DNA from: JBCCGR01 sp039029195
GTDB taxonomy: Bacteria; Pseudomonadota; Alphaproteobacteria; Rhizobiales; Rhizobiaceae
DNA length: 64,000 nt
Direction: 5' to 3'
Assembly (NCBI GenBank): GCA_039029195.1
Contig: JBCCGR010000004.1
Span: forward strand, 62,001-126,000
Part shown: positions 17,383 to 26,045 of the stretch, one piece after another
Layout: every line of letters begins with the position of its first letter
How positions within the stretch are numbered: the stretch's first letter is position 1
Notes under the pieces: generated by a model
What the model was told of the DNA's origin: nothing
Databases searched by the model: none
Seen by the model: only the letters and a program-made list of their open reading frames with translations
Translations under genes and position numbers: made by a program

Positions 17383-17979
17383 ATGAAACGACTTCAGTTT
17401 TCCACTTTGATCTTCTGGGCCGCGCTCGCACTTCCGGCAATTCCCATGCTGATTGGGTGGTCGCGCGGTTCCATCACTGCAGAAGGCTTGCTTCATCCAA
17501 CAGGAGAATTTGCTGCGCGCTTCATGATCATCGCAATGATGATCACACCCCTGAGGATGTTGTTTCCAAAAACCGGCTGGTTGATGTGGTTAGCCAAGCG
17601 CCGTCGGTGGCTGGGGGTGTCGGCGTTTGCCTACGCACTTTTCCACACATGCCTCTATATCTTCGATATGGGTGCGCTCCAACCGATGCTGGATGAATTC
17701 TGGGCGGTTGGCATATGGACCGGTTGGTTTGCTTTCGCGATATTCATCCCGCTGGCGATTTCCAGCAACGATGCTTCCCAAAAATGGTTGCTCGGTCGCT
17801 GGAAACAGTTGCAGCGATTTGTCTATCCTGCCGCGTTCCTGTGTCTGTTGCACTGGATATTCGTGCACAACAATGTTGGGCCTGCACTGGTCCATTTCCT
17901 GCCTTTGGCCGCCCTTGAAACCTATCGAATATGGAAGACCGTTGGCAGCAAGCCAGCGGTTGCGCGGTCGCAAACCTGA
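17383..17979 (+). CDS. msrQ: MsrQ/YedZ-like ferric-reductase transmembrane protein
   Basis: 198 residues with about six hydrophobic segments, of the ferric-reductase-like transmembrane family. Conserved elements are WSRGSITAEGLLHPTGEFAARFMIIAMMITPLRMLFP, RRRWLGVSAFAYALFHTCLYI (haem His) and FVYPAAFLCLLHWIFVHNN (haem His). In characterised systems MsrQ carries electrons to the periplasmic methionine sulfoxide reductase MsrP, but no msrP lies in this window, so the partner is unknown. The ATG at 17383 gives a short basic start before the first span. A PepSY gene begins 20 bp downstream and is probably cotranscribed. Confidence 0.78.
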   Translation: MKRLQFSTLIFWAALALPAIPMLIGWSRGSITAEGLLHPTGEFAARFMIIAMMITPLRMLFPKTGWLMWLAKRRRWLGVSAFAYALFHTCLYIFDMGALQPMLDEFWAVGIWTGWFAFAIFIPLAISSNDASQKWLLGRWKQLQRFVYPAAFLCLLHWIFVHNNVGPALVHFLPLAALETYRIWKTVGSKPAVARSQT

Positions 17980-17999
17980 CAAACTGGAAAGGACAGATC

Positions 18000-18305
18000 A
18001 TGAGAATTTGGATGCTAGTACCACTTTTGATCGCTGTGATGGCGACAAGCGGCACAGCCAATGCAACCGGTCTCTACAGTTGTGATTCTGGCGACAGATC
18101 GGAATGGAAGTCTAAGGATCACCTGATCAACAAGGTCAAATCCGAAGGATGGAGTGTTCGACGGGTGAAGGAAGATGGGGGTTGTTATGAGCTTTACGGC
18201 ACAAATCCCGAAGGGCAGCGCGTTGAGGCGTATTTCCATCCGGTGACGTTGGAAAAGCATCTCGTTGCGAGACGCGGACAGATCCTGTTCCGAAAGGAAG
18301 ATTAA
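18000..18305 (+). CDS. Exported PepSY-domain protein
   Basis: 101 residues with a signal peptide (MRIWMLVPLLIAVMATSGTANA) and a single PepSY_2-type domain: SKDHLINKVKSEGWSVRRVKEDGGCYELYGTNPEGQRVEAYFHPVTLEKHL. Such small periplasmic proteins often accompany haem membrane reductases. AAGGA lies just before the ATG. It starts 20 bp after the MsrQ-like gene, so a shared transcript is likely. One mature Cys pair (YSC, GGC) could form a disulfide. Function is not assigned. Confidence 0.78.
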   Translation: MRIWMLVPLLIAVMATSGTANATGLYSCDSGDRSEWKSKDHLINKVKSEGWSVRRVKEDGGCYELYGTNPEGQRVEAYFHPVTLEKHLVARRGQILFRKED

Positions 18306-18380
18306 CGGTACGAACTGCCAGGTAACAGTAGTGGGCAGCGTATGAGCATTAGCCCAGTAACGTATCGCAGAGGTTGAACT

Positions 18381-20786
18381 TCACCCCCGCTCAACAAAAC
18401 TGTCGAGCACGCGTTTCTGGCCAGCCTTGTCGAACTGGATCGTCAGCTTGTTGCCGTCGATGGAAACGATCTGACCATAGCCGAACTTCATGTGAAAGAC
18501 GCGTTCTCCAGCGGTGAAAGCGCTTGCGGCGTCGTCTACCACCGACTTGGCGATCAGTTGTCCCTCGATCGTGCGGCCACCCTCTGCGGCATGGCCGGAC
18601 CGGGTGCCCCAATTGTTCTTGGTCGCATTGGAGGCGTTCGATTGGGCGCGTCGCCAACCGGGGGATGTGTAGCTTGACGTGGTGAACGGGTCGGATGTGT
18701 CGAACCGCGACTTGCCGTAGTTGCCGCCTGCGCCCTGCGCGCCGTACCCGCCGTAAGAGCCACTCGCCTCCACCACTTCCACATGGTCCTGAGGCAATTC
18801 ATCAATGAAGCGCGAGGGGACGGAAGTTTGCCACAGCCCGTGTACGCGGCGGTTGGATGCAAACCAGATGTAGGAGCGAAGGCGCGCGCGGGTGATGCCC
18901 ACATAGGCCAGTCGGCGTTCTTCTTCGAGGCCGGAACGGCCACCTTCATCAAGCGCTCTTTGATGGGGGAACAATCCCTCTTCCCAGCCCGGCAGAAAGA
19001 CGGAATCAAACTCCAGACCCTTGGCGGAATGCAGGGTCATGATGTTGACGGCATCCATGTTTTCGTTGGTGTCGGTGTCCATGACCAGCGAAACATGTTC
19101 CAGAAAACCGCGCAGGCCGTCGAACTCCTCCATAGAGCGGACAAGCTCTTTCAGATTGTCGAGCCGCCCGGGCGCTTCAGCCGAGCGATCATTCTGCCAG
19201 AATTCGGTGTATCCAGACTCGTCGAGGATCATTTCCGCCAGATCAGTGTGCGACATGGTTTCAATCAGCGACGACCAACGCTCAAAATGAAGATAAAGCG
19301 ATTTCAGTGTGTTGCGCGGTTTTGGGCGCAGCTCTTCGGTTTCGATGAGGTCGGCGACCGCCTGCATCATGGGTATTGATTGGGCGCGGGCATAGTCGCG
19401 GATGATGCGCACGGTCGCATCACCCAGACCACGCTTGGGCGTGTTGACGATGCGCTCGAACGCGAGATCGTCGGCGGGCTGGCAGACGACGCGGAAATAG
19501 GCCATGGCGTCACGAATTTCGAGGCGCTCGTAGAAGCGCGGACCGCCGATGACCCTGTAATTGAGACCCAGCGAGACGAACCGGTCTTCAAACTCCCGCA
19601 TCTGAAAGGAGGCGCGCACCAGAATGGCGATATCGTTGAGATTGTGCCCCTTGGCTTGCAGCGCCTCTATCTCATCACCAATCGAGCGGGCTTCCTCTTC
19701 CGAGTCCCAGGCGGCTGCGACCTTGACCTTGATTGCTTCGGGATCATCAAACTCGGTGAACAGTGTCTTGCCGAGCCGTCCTTCATTGTGGGCAATCAGA
19801 TGTGAGGCACTCGCCAGAATGTGGCTGGTGGAGCGGTAGTTTCGTTCCAGCCGGATCACCTTGGCGCCGTCAAAGTCTTTCTCGAAGCGCAGGATGTTGT
19901 CGACCTCAGCACCGCGCCAGCCGTAGATTGATTGGTCGTCATCGCCTACGCAGCAGACGTTCCGCTGGCCCTCTTCGCCGGTGCGCTGCGCCAAAAGGCG
20001 CAGCCACAGATATTGGGCAATGTTGGTGTCCTGGTACTCGTCCACCAGGATGTAGCGAAAGCGGCTTTGAAAATTGGAAAGCACGTCAGTGTTTTCCCGA
20101 AACAGACGAATGCACTCGAGCAACAGATCGCCAAAGTCGAATGCATTGAGTGTTTTTAAGCGTTCCTGATAGGCACGGTAGAGTTCGCGACCACGGCCAT
20201 TGCCGAACGCTCGGGCATCACCCTCCGGCACATCGTCGGGGGCAAGGGCCTTGTTCTTCCAGCCGTCAATGATGTTGGCCAGTTGCCTTGCGGGCCAGCG
20301 TTTGTCGTCGACGCCATCTGCCTGAATGAGTTGCTTCATCAGGCGGATCTGATCATCCGTATCAAGGATCGAGAAATCCGCCTTGCGGCCCACCAGTTCG
20401 GCATGGCGACGCAGGATTTTCACACAAATGGAGTGAAAGGTTCCCAGCCATGGCATACCTTCAACGGCTTCGCCCACCAGCAGGCCGATGCGTGCTTTCA
20501 TTTCGCGGGCGGCCTTGTTGGTGAAGGTGACCGCAAGCACCTGTGATGGCCAGGCTAGCTTCAGATTGAGAATATGAGCAATGCGGGTGGTCAGCACCCG
20601 CGTCTTCCCGGTTCCAGCGCCTGCAAGCACCAGCAGGGGGCCAGTGAGGCTTTCAACGGCGTCGCGCTGCTCGGGATTGAGATCGTCCAGATAGGGAACG
20701 GACACTGCCGTCGGCTGCCGCGAGGCGAGCGCCTGGGCCGCGATGCCCGAGGGCGGAGATGCGATTTGGTCGGGTGAGGACGTCAT
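18381..20786 (-). CDS. uvrD: UvrD/PcrA-family ATP-dependent DNA helicase
   Basis: Superfamily 1A 3'-5' helicase of 801 residues, acting in excision repair or recombination control. Motifs: LNPEQRDAV (Q motif), GAGTGKT (Walker A, about 56-62), VDEYQDTN (motif II), GDDDQSIYGWRGA (motif III), LERNYRST (motif IV), TLHSAKGLEFDSVFLPG (motif V) and EERRLAYVGITRAR (motif VI). The C-terminus has a Gly/Tyr-rich linker and a Tudor-like end (RVFHMKFGYGQIVSIDGNKLTIQFDKAGQKRVLDSFV) typical of PcrA. The start at 20786 (MTSSPDQIASPPSG) follows an AGGTTT; an upstream ATG would add 25 residues. Confidence 0.95.
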   Translation of the reverse strand: MTSSPDQIASPPSGIAAQALASRQPTAVSVPYLDDLNPEQRDAVESLTGPLLVLAGAGTGKTRVLTTRIAHILNLKLAWPSQVLAVTFTNKAAREMKARIGLLVGEAVEGMPWLGTFHSICVKILRRHAELVGRKADFSILDTDDQIRLMKQLIQADGVDDKRWPARQLANIIDGWKNKALAPDDVPEGDARAFGNGRGRELYRAYQERLKTLNAFDFGDLLLECIRLFRENTDVLSNFQSRFRYILVDEYQDTNIAQYLWLRLLAQRTGEEGQRNVCCVGDDDQSIYGWRGAEVDNILRFEKDFDGAKVIRLERNYRSTSHILASASHLIAHNEGRLGKTLFTEFDDPEAIKVKVAAAWDSEEEARSIGDEIEALQAKGHNLNDIAILVRASFQMREFEDRFVSLGLNYRVIGGPRFYERLEIRDAMAYFRVVCQPADDLAFERIVNTPKRGLGDATVRIIRDYARAQSIPMMQAVADLIETEELRPKPRNTLKSLYLHFERWSSLIETMSHTDLAEMILDESGYTEFWQNDRSAEAPGRLDNLKELVRSMEEFDGLRGFLEHVSLVMDTDTNENMDAVNIMTLHSAKGLEFDSVFLPGWEEGLFPHQRALDEGGRSGLEEERRLAYVGITRARLRSYIWFASNRRVHGLWQTSVPSRFIDELPQDHVEVVEASGSYGGYGAQGAGGNYGKSRFDTSDPFTTSSYTSPGWRRAQSNASNATKNNWGTRSGHAAEGGRTIEGQLIAKSVVDDAASAFTAGERVFHMKFGYGQIVSIDGNKLTIQFDKAGQKRVLDSFVERG

Positions 20787-20909
20787 ATAAACCTGATGTG
20801 ATTCGGCAGAAGCCGGATTAGAGCACCAATTGCTCCGGTGCGGGAGACGTTTGTGCTGCATTTCCAGCGCCCGGATGGCACCGTTTCAAGTTGCGCGAAA
20901 CCGGCAGCC

Positions 20910-20924
20910 TTAAAGCTAAATTAA
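20910..20924 (+). promoter_or_regulatory. Perfect CtrA-type full site (TTAA-N7-TTAA)
   Basis: TTAA at 20910-20913, seven bases, then TTAA at 20921-20924, continuing as TTAACCAT. This matches the full binding consensus of the cell-cycle regulator CtrA. It lies 89 bp upstream of the haloperoxidase start and 124 bp upstream of the divergent helicase start, in a 226-bp divergent intergenic region. The match is seen; use by CtrA is inferred. Confidence 0.55.
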
Positions 20925-21012
20925 CCATAATCCCCAAAAAGTGAAACCACCGCAGATGCGCCCACCGCCGGGCGTACGAAAAAGTGAATTGCTGCGGACG
21001 GGAGTAAGTTGA

Positions 21013-22395
21013 ATGGATCGTTCGCGTCGTGCGTTTCTTGCTGGTTTGGCAGCAACCACGGCACTCGGTCTTTCAGGGTGTGCTGCCCGGTTTGGACATC
21101 AGCAATCCTACGCTACGCAGGCTGTTCACTGGCAAAATATGAATACGGTCTTTCACTGGACCGATGTGGCGTTGCAGGCCATCCGCGATCAGGGCATGGC
21201 ACCACCACTAGCAACCCGCGCACTTTCCATGTCGCATGTGGCGGGTTTCCTCGCCGTAAACGGCATTCAAAAGCGCTATCACACGCCATTTACACTGGGC
21301 GATGGTCCACCGGAGGCAGACCCCGACATCGCTTATGGCATGGCGTTTTGCACCGCACTTGGTGAACACTTTCAGCAGACCTTTCTGGGCGACCGCAAAG
21401 CGTTCCTGAAGCGGTTTCCGAACCGCGCTCACAAGCAGCGTTCGGTCGATTGGGGTGATCTTGCCGGAAAATATGTGGTTCGCCTGCGCACCAACGATGG
21501 TGCCGAACCCAGCAAAGTAAATTATGCGCTGAAGCGTTATCTGAAACGCGAAGATTCGCTTGCCTGGACACCAACGCTACCGCACTATGATGCGGGGGAG
21601 GGGCCGTACTTCAACCCGAGCTACGACAATCCATTGGTGCCCGGATTTGGTGCCGTCACACCATGGGCTTTCAAATCACTTGATGCTTATCGCGCGCCCA
21701 ATTTCTACGATCCGCGAAGCCCGGAATTTGCTGAGGAGTTTGCCCAGATCAAGGTGATTGGCGCGGCGCACAGCCCGACCCGGACCCACGATCAGTCTCA
21801 GATCGCTCTATTCTGGGAAGATGGTCCCTGGGGCATATCTCCGCCAGGTCACTTTGCCCTGATCGCAATGCAGATCCTCCAGCACCGGCGGATGGATATC
21901 TATGAGCTGTCGCGATCGATGGCGCTGATTTCCATGGCCATGTGCAATGCGGGTATTTCGACCTGGGATTCAAAATACCATCACGACATCATTCGCCCCG
22001 AAACGGCAATTCGACACCGGGCGCACAAGTTCCACAATCCTGATCCCCGCGTGGTGGCTGACCCCAAGTGGAAGAGCTTCATTCCAACGCCGCCATTTCC
22101 CACCTACACCTCGGGCCACAGCGCCTTTGGTGCATCGGGCTTAAGAATGCTTGCCAACATTGTGGGGCGCGATGACATCGCATTTTCTGCACGCGCGCCC
22201 GATACGGTGATCTGGCCGAAAACCCTGAGTGGCGTCACCCGCCATTGGCCGAGCCTGTGGGCGGCGGCGGAAGAAAACGGGCTGAGCCGCATCTATGGGG
22301 GAGTTCACTGGAACATCGACAATGATGTGGCACTGCGCGCAGGCCGCGACATTGCCGATCGCATGTTCGCGGAAACCCTTCCGGTGGCTGCATGA
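21013..22395 (+). CDS. Tat-exported vanadium-dependent haloperoxidase / PAP2-like protein
   Basis: 460 residues. The N-terminus has twin arginines and a lipobox-like end (DRSRRAFLAGLAATTALGLSGCAA), so export by Tat, perhaps as a lipoprotein, is likely. The C-terminal half has the vanadate/phosphate-site pattern of vanadium haloperoxidases: WDSKYHHDIIRPETAIRHR (Lys and Arg-Pro), PTYTSGHSAFGASGLR (SGH motif) and SRIYGGVHWNIDNDVALRAGRDIA (second Arg and the vanadate-binding His). Such enzymes oxidise halides with hydrogen peroxide; acid phosphatases share the fold. The gene overlaps the next one by 4 bp, and a CtrA-type site lies upstream. The family is confident; the substrate is unknown. Confidence 0.85.
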   Translation: MDRSRRAFLAGLAATTALGLSGCAARFGHQQSYATQAVHWQNMNTVFHWTDVALQAIRDQGMAPPLATRALSMSHVAGFLAVNGIQKRYHTPFTLGDGPPEADPDIAYGMAFCTALGEHFQQTFLGDRKAFLKRFPNRAHKQRSVDWGDLAGKYVVRLRTNDGAEPSKVNYALKRYLKREDSLAWTPTLPHYDAGEGPYFNPSYDNPLVPGFGAVTPWAFKSLDAYRAPNFYDPRSPEFAEEFAQIKVIGAAHSPTRTHDQSQIALFWEDGPWGISPPGHFALIAMQILQHRRMDIYELSRSMALISMAMCNAGISTWDSKYHHDIIRPETAIRHRAHKFHNPDPRVVADPKWKSFIPTPPFPTYTSGHSAFGASGLRMLANIVGRDDIAFSARAPDTVIWPKTLSGVTRHWPSLWAAAEENGLSRIYGGVHWNIDNDVALRAGRDIADRMFAETLPVAA

Positions 22396-23405
22396 GATAT
22401 CAGTTGAACATCGTTGGTGCCTCTCTTGCCGGTCTGGCGCTCGCAGGCGCCTCTGCGGCCGCTGAGCCGCTTTCGCTCAACTATGACGATCTCGCCTTTA
22501 TTGAAGCGCCGATTGCGAAAGAGATGCACGGCTTCACGGTCTCGGCGAAACAGCTTTATGATGCCGGTTTCAGGCGCAACACGGAAAAAGGGACAACAGA
22601 ATTCGTGCTGCGGGGGACGTTCGAGACCAGCGTGGAAAAGCAGCTTGAATCGGCGGTAACCATTGGTGCCACACTCAACATCAATGTGGATGCGGAGAGC
22701 ATGGCGCTCAATCGCATAAAGAACCGCAATCGGGCAGCAGCCTATCTGCGCAGCGTTTATGGATTGGTGAGTGCGGGTTCTGTGGGTGACATGACCAAAG
22801 AGGCGACCCGGCGCCTGCGTGGAACCGGCAATGGGATGCTCTACAATGACGGGCATCTGGGCACACCAGATGAATTGGGCCTGGCATATCAGGCACGGCT
22901 GAGTGCCTATGTGGGCACAATTGTCGCCGACAAAGACGGGCGATTTGACGTTGGCGTTTCCTATGAGCGGCCGGCAGCAACAATCGACCGCCGACTGACC
23001 TTGAGGGGAACGCGTGGCTCGTTCCAGTCTGCCGACAACTCCACAACGATGGACACGTTGGCGCTGAGCGTTGTAGGCGAAATCATCTATGGTCGCCTGC
23101 GCATTGATGGTTCACTCGGCGCTGAACGCCTGAAAGGCGGTCGGGTTGAGGCGGATCGTTATTTTGCGTCGGCTGGGGTGTTCTACAAAAAGGGCAAGGT
23201 CACCGTTTCGGCTGAAGGACTTTACGGCCAGACCGATGGTGTTACCGACACATCACTGGCCTTGGGCGCCCGATACGACATTGCCAAGGGCATTTCGCTC
23301 AATGCCGGGGTGAACAAGCTGAAGTCGGATGGGCATGTGGACGGTGTGCGACTGTTCGATCATGACAAGACCGAGGCGCGTGTCTCTGCAAGGTATGAGT
23401 TCTAA
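22392..23405 (+). CDS. Predicted outer-membrane beta-barrel protein
   Basis: 337 residues, signal peptide MRYQLNIVGASLAGLALAGASAAA, then alternating amphipathic strands and a final aromatic residue (EARVSARYEF), the usual end of outer-membrane barrels. Strand-rich stretches include LALSVVGEIIYGRLRIDGSLGAERL, YFASAGVFYKKGKVTVSAEGLYG and SLALGARYDIAKGISLNAGVNKL. I do not recognise a named family; the layout is porin-like. The ATG overlaps the haloperoxidase stop (ATGA), so the two are cotranscribed and coupled. It may pass halide or substrate to the exported enzyme; that is inference. Confidence 0.7.
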   Translation: MRYQLNIVGASLAGLALAGASAAAEPLSLNYDDLAFIEAPIAKEMHGFTVSAKQLYDAGFRRNTEKGTTEFVLRGTFETSVEKQLESAVTIGATLNINVDAESMALNRIKNRNRAAAYLRSVYGLVSAGSVGDMTKEATRRLRGTGNGMLYNDGHLGTPDELGLAYQARLSAYVGTIVADKDGRFDVGVSYERPAATIDRRLTLRGTRGSFQSADNSTTMDTLALSVVGEIIYGRLRIDGSLGAERLKGGRVEADRYFASAGVFYKKGKVTVSAEGLYGQTDGVTDTSLALGARYDIAKGISLNAGVNKLKSDGHVDGVRLFDHDKTEARVSARYEF

Positions 23406-23458
23406 GGGTTCTCCAATCTCTCAACCCGATGGATAATTTGACCCACGATACTCTATTC

Positions 23459-23553
23459 CGTCATTGCGGCCTGCTGAGTAAATCGAAGCGAGGGCCGCAA
23501 TCCACCTACTTGGTTCGCCTTTCTGGATTCCGGCCGTGAAGGCTGGAATGACG
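23459..23553 (+). repeat. Palindromic dispersed repeat, copy A
   Basis: Two hairpins in tandem. The first is TTGCGGCC (23464-23471) with GGCCGCAA (23493-23500), with a longer 21-nt loop. The second is ATTCCGGCC and GGCTGGAAT around 23527-23550. The ends are CGTCATT and AATGACG, giving inverted termini. Two further copies lie at 34619-34772 (reverse) and 35246-35323. Between them GCAATCCACC and TGGATTCCGGCC are conserved in copies A and B. It lies downstream of the barrel gene and may end its transcript. Confidence 0.75.
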
Positions 23554-23645
23554 AAGATAGAGACATTCTGCCGGTGTGAGTTACGCCTTGATCTCAGGTC
23601 GGAGGCACACAATATTAAACTAGCAAACACTTATTATAATCATCG

Positions 23646-24281
23646 ATGACTGAAACTTCCCTCGATCGCATTTTGCAGTTCATCAAAAGCCGGGGACCGT
23701 TGTCCGCACCCGAACTGGCTGATCTGTTGTCCATCTCCACCCCCGGCGCGCAGCAAAGGCTTGCATTGGGCCTGGAGCAAGGGCTGCTGGATTTTGAAGA
23801 TCGGGCCAGTGGTCGCGGTCGGCCCCGCCGCTATTTTCATCTGACGGAGAAGGGGCACTCCCGATTTCCCGATCGCCACTCCGAGCTCACCCTGGAAATG
23901 CTGGGTTCAATTGAGGATCTGTTTGGCAGTGACGGGATTGATCGACTGATTTCCCACCGGGAACAGGCCACGCTCGACAAATATCAGACCGCGCTTGCTG
24001 AAAAGAAAGACCTGCGGGCGAAGCTTGAGGAACTGGCACGGTTGCGGGCGCAGGAAGGCTATATGGCCGAGGTGCAGGAGCAGGATGATGGTTCATGGCT
24101 GCTGGTGGAAAATCACTGCCCCATCTGTGCCGCCGCGACCCGATGTCAGGGATTTTGCCGGTCTGAGCTCAGCATCTTTCAGACTGTTCTTGATGGATTG
24201 GCGACGATCGAGCGCACCGACCACATTCTCGAAGGTGCGCGTCGCTGTGCTTATCGTGTGAGGCCGGTCAATGGCGAATGA
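23646..24281 (+). CDS. Winged-helix regulator with C-terminal Cys cluster (SufR-like, COG2345 type)
   Basis: 211 residues. The N-terminus is a winged helix (RILQFIKSRGPLSAPELADLLSISTPGAQQRLALGLEQGLLDFEDRASGRGRPRRYFHLTEKGHSRF). The C-terminus has NHCPICAAATRCQGFCRSELSIFQTVL, a CX2CX5CX3C cluster typical of COG2345 regulators such as SufR, some of which bind an Fe-S cluster and sense iron or redox state. The cluster is seen; metal binding is inferred. The gene overlaps the following helical protein gene by 11 bp. No suf genes lie in the window, so the regulon is unknown. Confidence 0.8.
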   Translation: MTETSLDRILQFIKSRGPLSAPELADLLSISTPGAQQRLALGLEQGLLDFEDRASGRGRPRRYFHLTEKGHSRFPDRHSELTLEMLGSIEDLFGSDGIDRLISHREQATLDKYQTALAEKKDLRAKLEELARLRAQEGYMAEVQEQDDGSWLLVENHCPICAAATRCQGFCRSELSIFQTVLDGLATIERTDHILEGARRCAYRVRPVNGE

Positions 24282-24786
24282 TCTGATTGATCAATTGCGC
24301 GGATCGCTGGCCGAGTTTGACGGTAAAGCCGTCAGCCTTCTCACCGAGACGGAAGCAATGCTTGGATCCCGGCCGGGCTATCTTGACGGCTTGATCGCAG
24401 TTGCTGGAGATCGCGAAGTATCGGTAGGAGATGGGGCGACATGGCTCTTCAAATCGGCTTTGGAAAGTGGTCAAACGCTTTCAGTGGGGCAATCTGAGCA
24501 TTTGATTGCAACGCTGCCAGACCTGAAGGGATGGGCGGCCCAGCTTCATATCTGCCAGTCGGTTCGATATTTTTCGCTTGACGAAACGCAGGCGGAAGTT
24601 GTGGCGGGTTGGCTCGAACCACTGCTTGCTCACAAGCGACCATTTTTGCGAGCGTGGTCGCTGGATGCAATTTGGTGTCTGGCAAAGAGCCATGACAAGC
24701 TTCGGGATCGAGCGGATACAGCGCTTTCGAATGCCGAAAATGATGATGCGGCGTCTGTCCGCGCGAGGGCACGAAATCTGAAGTGA
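24271..24786 (+). CDS. Alpha-helical (HEAT-repeat-like) protein of unknown function
   Basis: 171 residues, no signal peptide or membrane span. The sequence is a series of amphipathic helices, with HEAT-like pairs such as GATWLFKSALESGQTLSVGQSEHLIATLPDLKGWAAQLHICQSVRYFSL and VVAGWLEPLLAHKRPFLRAWSLDAIWCLAKSH. I do not recognise a named family. The ATG lies inside the end of the upstream regulator gene (11-bp overlap), so the two are translated together, and the product may act with that regulator. It converges on the transglycosylase gene 15 bp away. Confidence 0.65.
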   Translation: MANDLIDQLRGSLAEFDGKAVSLLTETEAMLGSRPGYLDGLIAVAGDREVSVGDGATWLFKSALESGQTLSVGQSEHLIATLPDLKGWAAQLHICQSVRYFSLDETQAEVVAGWLEPLLAHKRPFLRAWSLDAIWCLAKSHDKLRDRADTALSNAENDDAASVRARARNLK

Positions 24787-24800
24787 ACGCAGTTCCGAGC

Positions 24801-26045
24801 CTATCGTAACCGTTTCACCAGAGCGCGAGACGGGAAGCAGGTCGCCTTTTGGCCCTGCTTTTCTTGCCACATACCAATGGCGGTGCGGGTTTTGTAGCCC
24901 ACAAGCCCGTCGGCCCCTCCCACGTCATAGCCCTGCGCAATGAGGCGATCCTGCATGGATTTGACCGCAGCCCGACTGAAGGTGGGCAGTTTCTGCCATT
25001 TGGTCTTGAAAGCGCCGCCGCCGCGCATTCGGTCTGCAAGGTGTCCGACAAACAGTGCATAGAGATCGGACTCGTTGTAGGCTTTCAGCACATAGAAATT
25101 CGGTGTGGTAACAAAGGTCGGGCCAAACCGTCCTGCCGGAAACAGCAAATATCCCTTGCCTCGCATTTCATTTGCCGGAAAGGCACGGCCCGAAATGCGT
25201 TTGGCGCCTTTCTTGTTCCATGCGCCGATGGTGCGATCCTGATCCGGCCCGCCAAACGAGCAAGAGAGTGACGCGGGAATGCGTGCCTCAAATCCCCAAT
25301 CACGCCCCGATTGCCAACCGTGTCTGGCGAGATAGTTGGCAATTGAGGCGAGGGTGTCGGGGGCTGACGTCCAGATGTTGCGCTTGCCATCGCCATCGAA
25401 ATCCACGGCGTAGGTACCAAACTTCGACGGTAGAAACTGAGGCTGACCCAGCGCGCCGGCCCACGAACTGCCCATCGCCTTGGCTGAAATGTGACCCTTG
25501 TCGATGATCTTCAGCGCGGCAATCAATTCGCGTTCGAATAACTCCTTGCGCCATCCCATGAAGGCGGATGTTGCCAGCGCAGCAACGGCATTCTTGGGCA
25601 TCTTGACCCGACCGAAACCGGATTCCCGGCCCCAGATCGCAACGATGATCTCTTTTGGAACACCGTATTTCTTTTCAATCCGGGTAAGGGTCTTTGCGAA
25701 GCGCTTGATTTGTGCCCCGCCCCGCTGGGCCAGAATGTTCAGCGAGCGCTGATTGAAATAGGCTCCGGGCTGGCGAAACTCGGACTGATATTGCTTCTTG
25801 GGCGGTGATTTGCGCGTACCGGGCGGAACGATTTCCGGCATCGACCAGTCGAGCTTCACGCCCTTCAAAGCCGCCTGAAAGGTTCGACGAGAAACGCCCG
25901 CTTTCTTCGCCTTGGGCCAAAGCACATTCGATTGCCATTGGCGGAATTGTTGCTCTGCCTTTGATTTGTTGACCGCAGCGGCAGGGCCAGCGAGTGAAAT
26001 CGAAACGACAAAGCCGAGTGCGGCGCAGATGCGAGTTAGGGTCAT
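24801..26045 (-). CDS. Lytic murein transglycosylase (MltB family) with peptidoglycan-binding domain
   Basis: 414 residues with a signal peptide (MTLTRICAALGFVVSISLAGPAAA). The body is the SLT/MltB catalytic domain: FRQWQSNVLWPKAKKAGVSRRTFQAALKGV, the catalytic Glu in IVAIWGRESGFGRVKMPKNAVAALATSAF, and GSSWAGALGQPQFLPSKFGTYAVDFDGDGKRNIW. The C-terminus is a peptidoglycan-binding domain (RAAVKSMQDRLIAQGYDVGGADGLVGYKTRTAIGMWQ). It cleaves murein to 1,6-anhydro products in the periplasm. The ATG overlaps the stop of the upstream ClC gene by 4 bp, so the two form one unit. Confidence 0.93.
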   Translation of the reverse strand: MTLTRICAALGFVVSISLAGPAAAVNKSKAEQQFRQWQSNVLWPKAKKAGVSRRTFQAALKGVKLDWSMPEIVPPGTRKSPPKKQYQSEFRQPGAYFNQRSLNILAQRGGAQIKRFAKTLTRIEKKYGVPKEIIVAIWGRESGFGRVKMPKNAVAALATSAFMGWRKELFERELIAALKIIDKGHISAKAMGSSWAGALGQPQFLPSKFGTYAVDFDGDGKRNIWTSAPDTLASIANYLARHGWQSGRDWGFEARIPASLSCSFGGPDQDRTIGAWNKKGAKRISGRAFPANEMRGKGYLLFPAGRFGPTFVTTPNFYVLKAYNESDLYALFVGHLADRMRGGGAFKTKWQKLPTFSRAAVKSMQDRLIAQGYDVGGADGLVGYKTRTAIGMWQEKQGQKATCFPSRALVKRLR

